Positions 10,795 to 23,231 of a stretch of DNA of 64,000 nt are shown one piece after another; position 1 is the first letter of the stretch; each line of letters begins with the position of its first letter. The notes beneath the pieces are model-generated. The model saw nothing but the letters and a program-made list of their open reading frames with translations. It had not been told where the DNA came from and searched no databases. Made by a program: the position numbers and the translations under genes. The stretch is from positions 248,001 to 312,000 of the forward strand of contig VDMD01000023.1 of assembly GCA_007026445.1 (NCBI GenBank), given 5' to 3'. Source of the stretch: Schizophyllum amplum. Taxonomy: Eukaryota; Basidiomycota; Agaricomycetes; Agaricales; Schizophyllaceae.

Positions 10795-13180
10795 ATGGCG
10801 AATTCTGAAGCCTGGGCAGACTTCGAAGTGCGCATACGAGCTCTCATGCATATGTGGGGGTCTGACCAACGCCACCCGCAGATTGTCGACAACTACCTGA
10901 GGCACTTCACGGTAGACAGGCTCAAACAGACGCTCTCTGGTATCAACGACGAGTGTCGCACAAATTTGCTGAAGTCGGGCAAGAAGAACGAGATCCTTGC
11001 GCGGATTACTAGTCTGCTGAACCAGTATCGGAACATGAACGCGGAGGAGCAGTGGACGAAGGCCAAGTCGGTCATCAACCAAGTGCGGAATACTGGACTG
11101 TGCGTGCATGGTTATCCAACATGCGTAGCCGTACTCACATTTGAGCTACAGCTACACCCCGCGCTCGTCGATATACACAAATCACCAGCCAAGTACAAGC
11201 GCCAGCGCCAGCGCCTACCCCTATCACAAGGCTACCGCCGCTAGTGTACCTTCGTCCGTCCCGAGATACGACCCGTATGCCCCTCCTCGTCGACCAAGTG
11301 GGAACACCACTGCTGCCCCATCGCCACAGAAACCCAAAGGTAAGATCGGCAAGGACGACGTCACGCCAGTCGACTGACCGTCATCCAGGTATTCGATTCA
11401 AGGAATCCCCCTTCTTTCACGTCCTAGACACCTTGGGTCCGATCGCGGAGTGTCCTGGTACGTACGTGCTCGGGTCGTTAAGTCCTGCTGCTGACTTTGT
11501 CTTCAGAGTCAGCAAGCGCCACCGATCGCCGGCAACAAACCCTGAGTTTTGCAGTGCCGACGGATGTTGCGGGCAAGTTGAAGCTCCCAGGGTATGTCCT
11601 CTTGTCCTCATATACCTGGTCGTCATTCTGATCGCCTGATAGATACCAACTTCGCCTCTTCTGCACATCATCAATATTCTATTCCACCCATCCCAGTTTT
11701 CGGTCCAGCCCTCCTCCGTGTCTAATCGAATTTCCACCCACATGCGAGGTCAGGGTCAACGGTGCACAAATCACCGCCAACTTGAAGGGTTTGAAGAAGA
11801 AGCCCGGCACGGCCCCTCCACCGGACATCACTAAGCTTGTGCGGCAGAACGGAACGCAAAACCGAGTGGAGATGGTCTACATCAATAGTCAGCAGCCAAC
11901 AGTGCCCAAGGTTCGTCTGATTGGTTTTGTGTTTTAGCCCTCGCTGACATTCAGAGAAGAAGTACTACATAACCGTCATGCTCGTAGAGACGACGGGCGT
12001 AGACTCGCTTGTCGCGAACCTCAAGAAGACAGGATATCGGTCCAGCGCGACCATCCAGGCACAGAGTATGTCCTCCCCAGTTGCGCTTAATACAGCTCTC
12101 ATTGTCCGCACCCAGTGAGATCTCAGATGTTGGAAGACGATGACATTATAGCGGGAGCGTCCAAGATGTCGTTGAAGTGCCCGGTAAGTGTCAATCTATA
12201 CGTCACAAGGGGAATTGTCGCTAACTCACCACGCAGCTCAGCTTCACGCGAGTGACGACCCCTTCACGGTCAACGCGATGCGTACATCCGCAGTGTTTTG
12301 ACGCTTTCATGTGGTTTTCGGTTATGGAGCAAACAACAACGTGGTTATGCCCCGTGTGCGAACGACAACTGGACCCCAAGGAACTCATGATAGACGGGTG
12401 AGTAACGTTGTAGTTGCGACAACGTCAGATTGCTGACGCCTCTCCAGATACTTCGACGACATACTCAAGGCGACGCCGGACAGCGTCGAAGACGTGATCG
12501 TGGAAGCTGACGGACAGTGGCACACGGTAGACAACAAGTTCGGTTCCGAGGAGTGGAAGGCAACGCATCCTGTCGCCACAACGTCCAAGCAGCCGCCGTC
12601 AAAGTCGTCTCTATCCCCGACGAAGCCCATCTCCACTGCCAGCGACAAGGGCAAGGGCAAGGTTGAGGTATTCGAGTTGGACTCCGACGATGAAGACGAA
12701 GACGAAGGCAGGGTGAAGCGCGAGCTCTCGCCATCCTTGGCGCACTCGACTCAGTCAATTCCCCCGTTGAGAAAACAGTCCGCCAATGTTATTGATCTGA
12801 CCCTCGACTCCGATGATGAAGAGGACGTCCCCATAGCTCGTACAGTGCCGTTGGCGACGAAGAGGAAAGCGGACGACGCGGGCATTCGAGCGCCATCACC
12901 CAGCGAAGTTATATGGAAGAGGACTCGGACAGACACCGCTCCGGGCGGCGGTGTGCTGCAGTCGGCCTCTTCCAATAACATCAATGGAGGTGGGGACTAT
13001 TCGCGGGCGCCTGCTACCTCTTATTCTGCTTACACGTTGTCCCGACAAGCGAATGGCTCTACGAACGGCGCAGGGCAATATGGAGCGAGCTCGTCGTACC
13101 CCGAGGGTAGCTTATCTCCTGCTTACCCTCAGTATGGAGCGAGTTCTTACCCGAGGGGTAGCGGGAGTGGGCGCTGGTAA
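10795..13180 (+). CDS. Siz/PIAS-type E3 SUMO-protein ligase
   Basis: Nine exons (10795-11099, 11152-11339, 11389-11457, 11507-11591, 11643-11910, 11957-12065, 12116-12183, 12237-12397, 12448-13180) encode 661 aa. The N-terminus (LRHFTVDRLKQTLSGIN, GKKNEILARI) is a SAP-like DNA-binding helix pair. A PINIT domain follows (FKESPFFHVLDTLGPIAECP through ITANLKGLKKKPGTAPPPDI). The SP-RING at about residues 360-412 has CVHPQCFD and WLCPVCERQLDPKEL. The C-terminal tail carries NVIDLTLDSDDEEDV, a textbook SUMO-interacting motif with an acidic flank, and a second acidic LDSDDEDED patch. The enzyme would transfer SUMO to chromatin proteins in the nucleus. It is divergent from nudC across 183 bp. The exon 5/6 acceptor has two adjacent AGs; the downstream one keeps the frame. 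Confidence 0.93.
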
Positions 13181-13631
13181 TACCGACGCAAGCTCGATCT
13201 ATCCCATTGCTTTCAGTCGCTACGCTTTCCATTGTATCTCCTGTAGATGATAAAAGGCTCTGAGCTCTGGAAAATCGGGTTGCGAGCATGCTACGAACAG
13301 AGGTCCATCCGGAGAGGAAGATAAAACGGGTTTCCAAGTTGCTCGGTCCGCTGAACGCCGTCGTGTGCCGCATGGCGCCAGCGCAAAGCCGCATTGGCTG
13401 GCATCCCTCCCCGCCCGAGCCGAGATCACGTGAGCCGGCTCCGGCTCCTTCCGACGAGTATATCACGGACAACTTTTCTGCTTCTTTCCTTAACCTCGAC
13501 GGTCTCCTTCTCCCCCCACTCAGTTCCCCTCCTCCTCTTTAGGTGCGTCCCCGTCGGCGCTACCGCCCTCGACGGTCTTTGCCTTGCTTTTTGCGCTTAC
13601 TGACGGTCTGCTGCTCTCTTTGTAGCCCAAG
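13181..13631 (+). promoter_or_regulatory. Upstream region and 5'-UTR intron of the ADP/ATP carrier gene
   Basis: No ORF is supported here. A pyrimidine-rich tract at about 13470-13540 is followed by a likely 5'-UTR intron (13543-13625, GTGCGT donor and TTTGTAG acceptor) ending six bases before the ATG. An inverted CCAAT box (ATTGG) lies at about 13391. This is the arrangement expected for a strongly expressed gene. Confidence 0.45.
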
Positions 13632-14928
13632 ATGTCGAAGAGCAAGACGTACGTGTCCACTTGTCTGGCATATGTCTAGCGGTTTTACTCACATGATCAT
13701 TACAGCCCCGCTGAGTTCGCCAGTGCGTCTCACAACAGTCGCGTACGCGTCGCTTCTGGTAGCTGACCATGTTCTACAGCCGACTTCATGATGGGTGGTG
13801 TCTCTGCTGTATGTCGCGTCTTATCGCAACGTGTTCTTTCGCTGACTTTCCTCGTAGGCCGTCTCAAAAACCGCGGCGGCGCCCATTGAGCGTATCAAGC
13901 TCCTCGTCCAGAACCAGGATGAGATGGTACGTTCGAAATTTTATGTCGTCGATCATTACCTGATAAGTTTCTTTCCAGATCAAGCAGGGCCGCCTGGACC
14001 GCCCGTACAAGGGCATTGGCGACGCGTTCGCCCGCACCTACAAGGATGAGGGTCTCGTGTCCTTGTGGCGTGGCAACACCGCCAACGTCATCCGTTACTT
14101 CCCGACGCAGGCGCTCAACTTTGCCTTCAGTGCGTATGCTTGCAGTCGCATGAGTGAAGCCAGCTGACGTGTATTGCAGAGGACTACTTCAAGTCCCTCT
14201 TCGGCTTCAAGAAGTCCGAGGGCTACTGGAAGTGGTTCGGTGGTAACATTGCCTCCGGTGCCGGTGCCGGTGCTTCTTCCCTCCTTTTCGTCTACTCCCT
14301 CGACTACGCCCGTACGCGTCTCGCGAACGACAACAAGTCGGCCAAGGGCGGAGGGGAGCGCCAGTTCAACGGCCTCGTCGACGTCTACAAGAAGACCCTC
14401 GCCTCCGACGGTATTGCCGGTCTCTACCGTGGCTTCATGCCGTCCGTTGCAGGCATCATCGTGTACCGTGGTCTCTACTTCGGTCTCTACGACTCCCTTA
14501 GTGCGTTCATATTTCACCTGGTCTCGCCACCATGCTAACGTGTATCCCAGAGCCGGTCGTTCTCGTCGGCTCCCTCGAGGGCTCCTTCCTGGCCTCGTTC
14601 GCCCTTGGCTGGTGTGTTACCACTGGTTCGGGTCTTGCCTCGTACCCGCTCGACACCATTCGGTATGTGCTTTCTGCCAGGCGATTTCATTTCAGTTACT
14701 GATTCACTACTCAGTCGTCGCATGATGATGACCTCTGGCTCGAAGGTTCACTACAAGTCCATGTTCGACGCCGCCTCCCAGATCGTCGCCAAGGAGGGTA
14801 TCCCGTCGCTCTTCAAGGGTGCTGGTGCCAACATCCTCCGTGGTGTTGCCGGTGCTGGTGTGCTCTCCCTGTACGACAAGTTCCAGGAGATCGCATTCGG
14901 CAAGGTCTACGCTGGTGGCTCTGGTTAA
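13632..14928 (+). CDS. AAC: Mitochondrial ADP/ATP carrier
   Basis: Eight exons (13632-13648, 13706-13722, 13780-13808, 13858-13926, 13979-14129, 14180-14500, 14551-14662, 14715-14928) give 309 aa. The three mitochondrial-carrier repeats are complete, with [20 protein letters not shown] and YPLDTIRRRMMM as their PX(D/E)XX(K/R) signatures. RRRMMM is the hallmark of the ADP/ATP translocase, which exchanges cytosolic ADP for matrix ATP across the inner membrane. The first three exons are tiny (17, 17 and 29 nt), and every junction restores a conserved codon. Codon use is strongly C-biased, as expected for an abundant protein. Confidence 0.97.
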
Positions 14929-15160
14929 GAGCTTTGAGAGACGGACTAGAGCTGGGGCATATTATTCATCATGCTTTGCGATATTTGCTAGACACTTTCC
15001 GGTACTTAGGAATACCCTACATAACGCACCTAAAATACACCGCCGTCCGAGGGGCAAACGCATTGTGTGTGATGTGGGATTGCGAGGATGTTCTGAAGTT
15101 GAGGAGGTTCTGATGTGTTCACTTGGTGAAGATGTTGAGTTCGCTGCTTGCGTCCTCCAC

Positions 15161-17734
15161 ATGCGATGGTTATGGACAAGAGCGGCTCGTACAGCTAGCG
15201 CACACCAGCTTCAACGTTTCGTGCACTCCGCTGCCGTCGTCGCTCTTCGGCCCTACCAAGAGGAATGTCTACGCGCTTGCACGGACGCGCTGAGCGCTGG
15301 CCAGACGCGCATTGGCATATCACTGCCTACCGGCGCAGGCAAAACTACTGTGTTCATATCATTGCTAGCGCGGCTGCCATCGCCAACGGGCAATCCCAAG
15401 GCGACAAAGTCGCTCATCATCGTCAACAGCGTCGAGCTCGCGCGTCAATCTGCTGAACAAGTCGCCAAGCTCTTTCCTAGCTGGACAGTGGAGATCGAAC
15501 AAGGGGTCAAGCATCAGGCTACAGGTGCCGCAGACGTGTGCGTGGTTGTCCGAACGCGCTCGAGTGAAGGCTCATGCACCCCAAGGACGGTTGCCACGTA
15601 CCAGACGCTGCTGCAGAGGGAACGGTTGCGGAAGATCGACCCGCTTCGTCTCAAGGCGATCGTTGTCGACGAAGCGCATCACGCCGCGGCGCCTTCGTAC
15701 GCATCGCCCCCGCCCCCCCGCATCGCAGGTGCTGACTCTCTTCCAAGCTACCGTCGTATCCTTGCCCACTTCGACCCGGACATCCGCCACCCTGACAAGG
15801 AGTTCGTCCAGCCGAATACTATTACCCACAAGATCCCCGTCATTGGTTTCTCTGCGACGTTCAGCCGCCACGATGGACTTGCGCTGGGCTCCGTGTTCGA
15901 GCGCATCGTCTATCACCGGAGCTTCCTGGAGATGATCAAGGAGGAATGGTGAGTACTTGCTTGACCGAGCCCACATGCACTCGTTCAAGACTAGCTCTGA
16001 CTCGGCTGCAGGCTCTGCGACGTCCGCTTCACCTCCGTCCACGCTAGACTCAAGCTGAACGAGGTCACTGTCAGCGCACGCACGGGCGACTTCAATGCGG
16101 CAAGCCTGGCGCGCGTCGTCAATACCCCAACCGTGAACGACCTGGTGGTCAAGACTTGGCTGCACCGTGCTGGTACGATGTCCCTTTGTATTTTCTGTGA
16201 TCATGCCTCACTTCCCGTAGCCCAGCGCAAGTCAACGCTCGTGTTCTGCGTCAGCATCGCTCACGTCGAGAGCCTGACGCAAACCTTCCGTAGCTATGGC
16301 ATCGATGCGCGTTATGTCTATTCAGGGACGCCGGCTGCTGAACGAAGGGCCCTCATTGCTGCCTTCAAGGCGGGCGAGTTCCCTGTTCTGATCAACTGTG
16401 GTGTGTCTCTGCATGCCGCTCAACGCTGTCTTGTGTGACCAATGTACATCATAGCCATCTTGACTGAGGGTGCCGACATTCCGAACATCGACTGTGTTGT
16501 CGTCGCTCGGCCCACTCGCTCTCGGAACGTGTTTGCTCAGATGGTGGGACTACCCTGCAGGTCACCCAGAATCGTTGAATTGACGAACAGCGAACAGATT
16601 GGTCGCGGAATGCGCTTGTCGCCCTCAACAGGCAAAAAGGACTGCCATATCATTGACTTCGTAGACACGCAAACCCGAGTACAAGGTGTCATGTCTACGC
16701 CGACGTTATTCGGCCTTGACCCCGATGAGATTATCGAAGGTGTGTAGATTGATGAATTCCTATAATGCATACTCATCTTTCGTATCGTAGACGAGGAACT
16801 GAAAGCTCTGGAGGAACGCGCAGCAGGAAATAAAGACCTATCACAGTTTTCAGCTAGCGCAGACGGCGAGGAGCTTCCCGAAGTCGTGGTAGACGTTGAG
16901 GAACCGACATCCATCACGTATCGCGACCACGAAAATCCCTTCTCGACGGTTCACGGCGCGAGCGGTGACCCGCACATCGCGGCGCTCTCCCCCTACGCAT
17001 GGGTGTCTTGCGGAAACGACGTATACGTTATGGAGTGTATGGCCAGCGGTCACATCCGTATTACCAAGTCGTTCAGTGAGTGCAACTTGCCCTTCGGCGA
17101 TGAGCCCGTATATTGACGGGACAATCAGACGAGGAAGAGAAGCGGGAAATCTTCGAGGCTTGGTTTACCCCGGCTATGGACAGGGCGACGATGCGAGACC
17201 TCAAGATGTCTCCCTACATGCGTAGCCGGCACATCCTGAAGGCAGAGAATCTCACGGACGCCGTGCGCGGATGCGACACGTATGTTCAGTCCAAGCCGAC
17301 ATTGAGAAAGCTAGCAGCGGGGTGCGTCCTCTAGTCCTTAAAGATCTTACTGAATCTGACAGCACGTATCTGCAGGCTCTTGCGTGCAGCTAATTGGAGG
17401 AGGGCGCCTGCCACCGACGGGCAGAAGGACTATATCCAGAAAAGGTGGAAGAAGGGATTAGCGGCGTTGGATGCGGAAGGCGACCTCAACACGCAGCAGA
17501 AGCGGTTACAGGGCCTGACGAAAGGCGAGGCAGCGAATATCATAACGCGACTAAAGCATGGCGCGCAGGTCAGTGTTTTACCACAACATACCTTGTATAT
17601 TTTCTGACACGTCGCTACAGGCCCGCTATGAAAAGAAAGCGAGGGAAGTTGCCAAGGCTGCCAGTCTGGCTACGAAAGAACGGCGGCGGCGGGCTCGAGA
17701 GGATGTCAAAGTGGGCGTCCTTGCCACGGAATAG
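15161..17734 (+). CDS. IRC3-like mitochondrial DEAD/DEAH-box helicase
   Basis: Ten exons (15161-15537, 15586-15948, 16012-16172, 16221-16400, 16455-16543, 16598-16739, 16791-17075, 17129-17321, 17376-17568, 17621-17734) encode 698 aa. The first 30 residues are Arg/Ala/Ser-rich without acids, typical of a mitochondrial presequence. Helicase motifs are in order: ALRPYQEE (Q-like), PTGAGKT (I), TVATYQTL (Ib), VVDEAHH (II), GFSATF (III), [16 protein letters not shown] (IV), [18 protein letters not shown] (V) and QMIGRGMR (VI). This is the SF2 group of S. cerevisiae IRC3, a branched-DNA helicase in mitochondrial DNA maintenance. The C-terminal 200 residues are less conserved and end in a basic helix. 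The gene is convergent with the pseudouridine gene, 65 bp away. Confidence 0.88.
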
Positions 17735-17799
17735 ATCAACTAGACTACTTTATAAGATCTCTCAATACCCTGTAATCCATATCCAGCCCTATCGTAGCG

Positions 17800-20700
17800 C
17801 TATAATACAACTGGCTTTAGCAAGGGCGATACAGCAGCGTGGCTCTGCATTGTTGTGATAGCAGCCTTCTGTGACGCATCGACAAGCGCTTTCATGGTAT
17901 CCAAACTATGCATCGCGTCCGGCTTGGCGACGATACCGCTGAGGAAACTGCCCACGAACGTGTCACCCGCGCCCGTCGTGTTGACGATCTCCGACACCGG
18001 GAAGGCAGGGAAGTGCCGCAGGATGACCTTCGCCCCGTCTCGGCCGTGTGCAACGATGTATCGCTGGCGTGGGTTGCTGCGCTCTGCTGCCCAGCCCGTA
18101 GCGTCCGCAGGATCGTGCAGGCGCATGGCTACGAGTGCGCCGAGGGGACCGCACTTGACGACCAGGTGCTCGAAGAAGGGTAGGAGGTTGACCGCCATTT
18201 GCGCGATGCCGCGCTCACGAAGGAAGGCGAGCGTGCCGAGGCTGGCGTCTCCGTCGGGCGAAGCTGGTTGACGGGAGAGTTGCTCGATATCCATGCGGAA
18301 GGCATCCCCGAGAGCGAGGGTGTCGAGGGTGGACCACCAACCGCGATGTGACATGGCATCGAAAGGGTCGCCAAGGACAGCGGTGCGGTACATGTGCTCG
18401 AGCTCGATGAGATTGGGGGTGGCGAAGGTGACGGGGGCGCGGCCGCCTGTAGGTGGAAGGCAGTCGAAAGCGGCGGGGAGGATGCTGATACTCTTAGTAA
18501 GAGAAGTCGGCTCGCTGATGATTGTAAGATATTGCGCCACGGTGATAGCATTCGTTACTCACAAAAGTGCTTAAGAACCATCAGCTTTCAAGTAACGCAA
18601 AGTAGAAGAGCAAGGTGCACGTACTCCTAACTCCGTTCTTGTAACAGTGTTTGACTACAGCAGTCAGCGCCTCAGGAGACAAGTTCCCGTCCAGCGCTAC
18701 AACTTGCGGGTTGTGCTTCTGTATGTGCTCAATGATCTGTTGGCACTACTTCATCAGCAACAGGGTACCCTCACACGGCTAGCTACTCGCCGTGTCCGCC
18801 TTGAAGTCCCGCGTGATGTCCATGGCCGCGACACCACTAACGAGGTTGCCCGTCCCGTCCAACATCAAGCTACACACCGCCGTCGCGCCCGGGCTCGAGA
18901 CCAGCCCATCCACACGCATGCCGATAGAACGAGTGCCGTCCTTCAGTAATGAGCCGAATGCGTCCGCGCCGTGTGGTGCAATGAGAAGCGTCGCCTGCTC
19001 GTCAGCACTACAGCGATGCGCCGCCTCCGCAATGTTGCGCGCCACGCCGCCGAGGGAGGATACAACAGTACCGGGCACTGTGGAGTGCGCAGCGAGCTGA
19101 GTGTCGGAGGAAGGGGCGGCTTGCGAGGTGAGATCGACGGCAGCTGAGCCGATGACCAAGAGCTTGGCGGGCAGCTATGTAGGGACATAGTCGGTCACTT
19201 GTTATTCGTGCAGACATACGACCAACTGACCGGCGGGGTAGGCTGTGGCGTCAGCAACTGGCCAGTGCCGCTGAGCGGCGACGCATCTCGTCGCGGGGCG
19301 AATGAGGCAGGCGGTGTGAATGTAGAAACACCCTTATTCGCATTTGTCTGTGATACATTCATTTTAGATACAACTTCGACTCAGTCGCAAGATCATTTAT
19401 TCCTCACAAGCTTCGCATACTCCGTTGCAATTTGGCCACCTGAAGGATGTTCAGTCCATGGTTATGCTGGTCACAGAGCTTCGACGTACCAATCAGAGCG
19501 GTGTTCTTCAGCAATGCAACGTTGGAGGCCTCGGAGGTTCCCCCTGTTAGCTCGCTAACGCGCTTGAGCAACCATGGTGTAGCCTCCTTGCCGCGTTTGC
19601 TGATGCCGTTCGCCTCAGACTCTGCAACCGCCTGGTCCACGGCTTCCTGAATCTTAAGTCCAGCAGCTTCGTACTCTTCAGGGATCGGGGCAGCGAATAG
19701 AGCACCGTTCTCCATGCCGAGTTGCCAATGCGTATCTGAAGGAGGCAGCCCAGATGAGCGGTGCAAGCAAACAACCAGGTCGATAGCTTACGCAGAATCT
19801 TCGCCGCGCTAGCGGGATCGTTGACGTTCCACGGAACCTAGGAAATCATCAGAAACGAGTACGACAGACGACTTTGTTATCACCTACTTCGTAGCCACTC
19901 CTAGGCGTGAAGAATGCCGGGAAATCGCGAGTCTTCGCGTACGAGATGACGGGGACTCCGAGGGTTTCCTGAAGGCGCGTTAATGGGTTACTCGTGCCAA
20001 GTAATGCGCGCGGACCAAGTATTCCAAAGTCCTGCGAGAGTACAACATTTAAGTCTTGCGAGTACGCTGCAGGTACAAACATGAGGCGAACCTTCCGATG
20101 TCCAATATTGACTTGACTCCAGCGGACACCAGGCCGACAGGACAGCGAGTCAACTCATGAAGGTCGGCGGAGACGTCCATGGCTAGTACAGGGTCGGCGA
20201 CTAAGCTTCCAGATATGCAAAAAGCACGTACTGCTTTCCGCGCCGCGATGCACTCCACCGAGTCTACGATGCAGTCGTAAAGTGGGTGAAGCACGCTTAT
20301 TTTGCAAGAGCTTACCCTCCAGTGGAGAAGACCTATCCGCTCATTAGCCATCCTCCAGAAGGACCATAGGGGTTCACACACCTTTATGCCCGCAAGCGCC
20401 GCGAAAATGAGCGTGGTGCTACACGTCGTTCCTGCCTGCAGTCAGTAGATGTATTCGCTCTCAATGTATCCTCAGACTCACCGCCATCCGCGCCAGCCGT
20501 GATCGCCGCCGCTACATCGCGCCGCGAGACCTTCACTGGGTTCTCCGCTCGATATGCCAGCCGCTCAAGCTGTCCGGGATTCAGGCCGACCTTCACTCGG
20601 CCGCCAACGAAGCCGATCGTCGCCGGCACCGCGCCGCCCTCGCGCACAAGGCCCTCGAGCTCGCGACCGAGGTCGAGGCAGCGCGGGGCCGGGAAGCCGT

Positions 20701-20884
20701 GCGTGATGACTGCGGTTTCGAGTGCGACGACGGGGCGGCCCGCTTCAAGGGCGTCCTGCACCTCAGGGTGAATATCGATAGGCGCACCGCGTTCGCGGGC
20801 GGTGGCGAGGGATAAGGCGCGTGAGGAGACACGGAAGCTGGGGGTAGGCGCCCGTCGCGGGATGAGGGAGCAAGGTAGCCTCAT
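17800..20884 (-). CDS. Bifunctional pseudouridine-5'-phosphate glycosidase / pseudouridine (PfkB) kinase
   Basis: Fifteen exons on the minus strand, first 20482-20884 and last 17800-18514, give 783 aa. The N-terminus (RLPCSLIPRRAPTPSFRVSS) looks like a mitochondrial presequence. Residues about 35-365 are a PsuG-type glycosidase: VVALETAVITHGFP, PATIGFVGGRVKVGL, the T-TLIFAALAGIK stretch, VFSTGGLGGVHRGAE and DVSADLHELTRCPV. A linker leads to a PfkB kinase from about residue 374: KLLVIGSAAVDLTSQ, GGVARNIAEAAHR, VVALDGNLSPEAL, EPTSLTKSISILPA and the ATP-binding NTTGAGDTFVGSFLSG. Together they would phosphorylate pseudouridine and split the product into uracil and ribose 5-phosphate, recycling RNA breakdown products. 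The intron at 18737-18790 uses a GC donor. The join through exon 10 (19408-19439) avoids an early stop at 19393. Confidence 0.9.
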
Positions 20885-21707
20885 GTTGGTCAAGAACAGG
20901 AGTCGCGCGCAATGGGCGCTGCACCGCTGTCACGAACGGAAGGACGACCTAGACGCGACGCCGAGGGAAGCAGTCATGATCATTGATCGCGAGACGAAGA
21001 TCATCGCGTGCACACCCCCATTTGTTACTTCATTGTTCTGTACAAATTGTTGTCACGGATTAGACGCTATATGGAACGAGTTGAACGGCAGTTCTGAATT
21101 CAAGACTTTTGAAGTTTTGAGACGTCGTTTTGAATTTTTACGGACCACTTCTTCAAAGTTCAAGTGAAATTGAATCGAGTGCCCGGTGCTGCGCGCGCTG
21201 GCGCCCTCAGACTGCCTCAAGTGGCCACAGGTAGCCATGTACGTCGGCTGCGTGTCTGCCACCCTGTCGTGCCCTTGCCAGCCGTCGCGCTCCTCAGATG
21301 CCTGCGAGGCCCCGACCGCTCAGCGCGTGGACATCTGTTTGAAAAATTAAAACCTTTTCAGAGTTCACAGCCAACTTTGAATTATTCGCTTACATTTTGA
21401 ACTTTCAAGTGAACTTTGAGCTGTTAAAACCGCGCCATATAGCCTCTATTGATACAGTCCAGTCCGAGATTTGATTCTATGTATAGTATATGCGCTTCAC
21501 CCAGTTAATGCCAAGATGATGATTCTCGATGACGACGTCCTGCTCTTGACGGAACTTCCAGTTGCGCACATATCACCTCCTCAGACCCTTGAACGAACCA
21601 TGTCATAAAAGACATTTGGTCAGAAGGTAAAGTCAGCAAACAACGAGAGGAGATCATGCTCAAGTAACACACCAATAACGATGTGTGAACAGCGATCCGA
21701 GTCTGCT
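20885..21707. other. Intergenic stretch with an AT-rich island
   Basis: No gene is supported. From about 21020 to 21480 the base composition drops to AT-rich and the words TTTGAA and TTCAA recur many times; the decamer TTCAAGTGAA occurs twice (about 21157 and 21401). A GC-rich block sits between. It could be a decayed mobile element or simply upstream regulatory DNA of the pseudouridine gene. Confidence 0.4.
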
Positions 21708-22927
21708 TCACATTAAAAGTCGTTTTTCGCTGAACCCGAGAGGAAGGAGTTCGAACTCGGGATATTGGTTGCACCATTCTTCATCAATGACCACCGTGCA
21801 AAAATCCGGAGAGATCTTCTGGCGTTCTCGCGTGAAGTCAGCAAGCTTGCTAATTTCTGTGCCATCTTCCGAGCAGAACCAAGGCGAGTCGACAACCTCA
21901 ATCCGCTTCAAGTCCGGCCACGCATCCACGGGCCAATTCATTGACTTCAGATTTACATCCGCCAAGATGAGATGGCGCATGGCTTTGAGGGAAAGCAGGA
22001 AAGGCAGAGCGTTATGGACACCGAAGTAGTCGTGAAGGTGCAGAGTGTGCAGAGACGAGAACATGGTGGACGAAGGCGGGAAGAGCTGCTGCAGTCGATC
22101 ACTGGTGGTCTCTTCACCCAGTTCAAGGTACTCCAAGGAGGGGAAAGATAACCTGGCAATCTTCGGACGGCGGGAAGCAGAGGTTGTCGCCAACTCCACC
22201 GCAAATTGTTTGACCGATGTTGATTCGACGATTGTGAAGGGATACGTAAGGTCGCCTGTCTGTGGTCCATAGCTTTCAAGGACAAGAGTATGCAAAAGAG
22301 GACAGCAGCGAAGGATGGTGCGCAACTGTACGCCGTCACAGGGCAGGTAAGATAGATAGAGGGATGTGAGGCTTCCAGGGAGCGAGAGACACTCGAGGCA
22401 TCCGTTGATGACCTTCAACTGCCGCAGCGCCGGTAGGCGCAGAGACCGACACGAATGAGGCGTACTAGGAAAGTTGTGCATGCACTGCAGAGACTGAAGT
22501 AGAGGTGCTCCGTCGAATTGAGCCAGGAATTCAGTCACGTAGTGCATGCTGTTGGCGTAAATGTGGATTTCCGATGTGCGCGATGCCAATCGCGCAGCGC
22601 ATTCGATCTGCGCCGGTGATAGGGGACCGCCGACCAGTTTTACGTCGAGGAGCAGGGGGCGATGATGGAGCGGGACTCGTAGAGGTGAACGTAGGGAAGA
22701 GGATTGTCGTAGTCGGAGAAGCAGATGGTGTTCCACAACGCAGGCGTATGTATTGATAATGTGCGCCAGCGCCTGCAGACATGGCTGACGCGAATAGGGA
22801 AAGATTCAATGCCGCGATTCATTTGGTCGACGGCTGTCGTTCCGCTTTCAAAAATAACGCCGAGGAGCTCATTTGGAAGCCTAGAAATCGGGCCCGGTGG
22901 CGAAGGTCCTTGCATTTTCGCCAGCAT
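21708..22927 (-). CDS. F-box/LRR-like protein with an internal frame break
   Basis: The gene starts at 22927 (or 22915) with an F-box: ISRLPNELLGVIFESG, IRVSHVCRRWRTLSIHTPALW. It continues into Leu-rich repeats (LRQLKVINGCLECLSLPGSL, LHTLVLESYG, SLEYLELGEET, SLHTLHLHDYFGVHNALPF). The frame holding the F-box stops at 22640, while the LRR part lies in another frame from about 22660 onward. The break falls at a run of five G (C on the coding strand) near 22655-22660, where the paralogue at 30935-32149 reads straight through. No intron of workable size fits. It is either a one-base indel making a recent pseudogene or a base-calling error. F-box proteins select substrates for SCF ubiquitin ligases. 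Confidence 0.75.
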
Positions 22928-23231
22928 GACTTTGAGGCGCGGGTGTATGCAGACACCAGAGTAACAGTTTGAGGGCTGGGAGTGGGAGACGCTGCGAGCG
23001 TCTAGTGCTATCAGCGCAGGTATCAACGCCGTCGTCTAGGGAGAAGCGCGCGAGACTCACAGGTAGAGTTGATGAGGGCGAGAGTCAAGAACGACCAGCG
23101 GGTCCAAACCCGGACCGCAACAAACCGCAACACGGTCACATGATAACTTGCTTACAGTGATCGTGGGAATATTTGTTGCCCGCGTCTCTGACCTGTCCGC
23201 TTACTCATCGACAAGTACCGCGTCCGACCGT

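Noticed and set aside
14819..15160. N-terminal extension of the helicase frame back into the ADP/ATP carrier gene
   Set aside because: It overlaps the carrier's last exon in another frame; the ATG at 15161 begins a good mitochondrial presequence.
19393..19395. Stop codon ending a stand-alone glycosidase
   Set aside because: A GTGAGG donor just before it and a CACAG acceptor after it join the frame to the PfkB half, which has no good start of its own.
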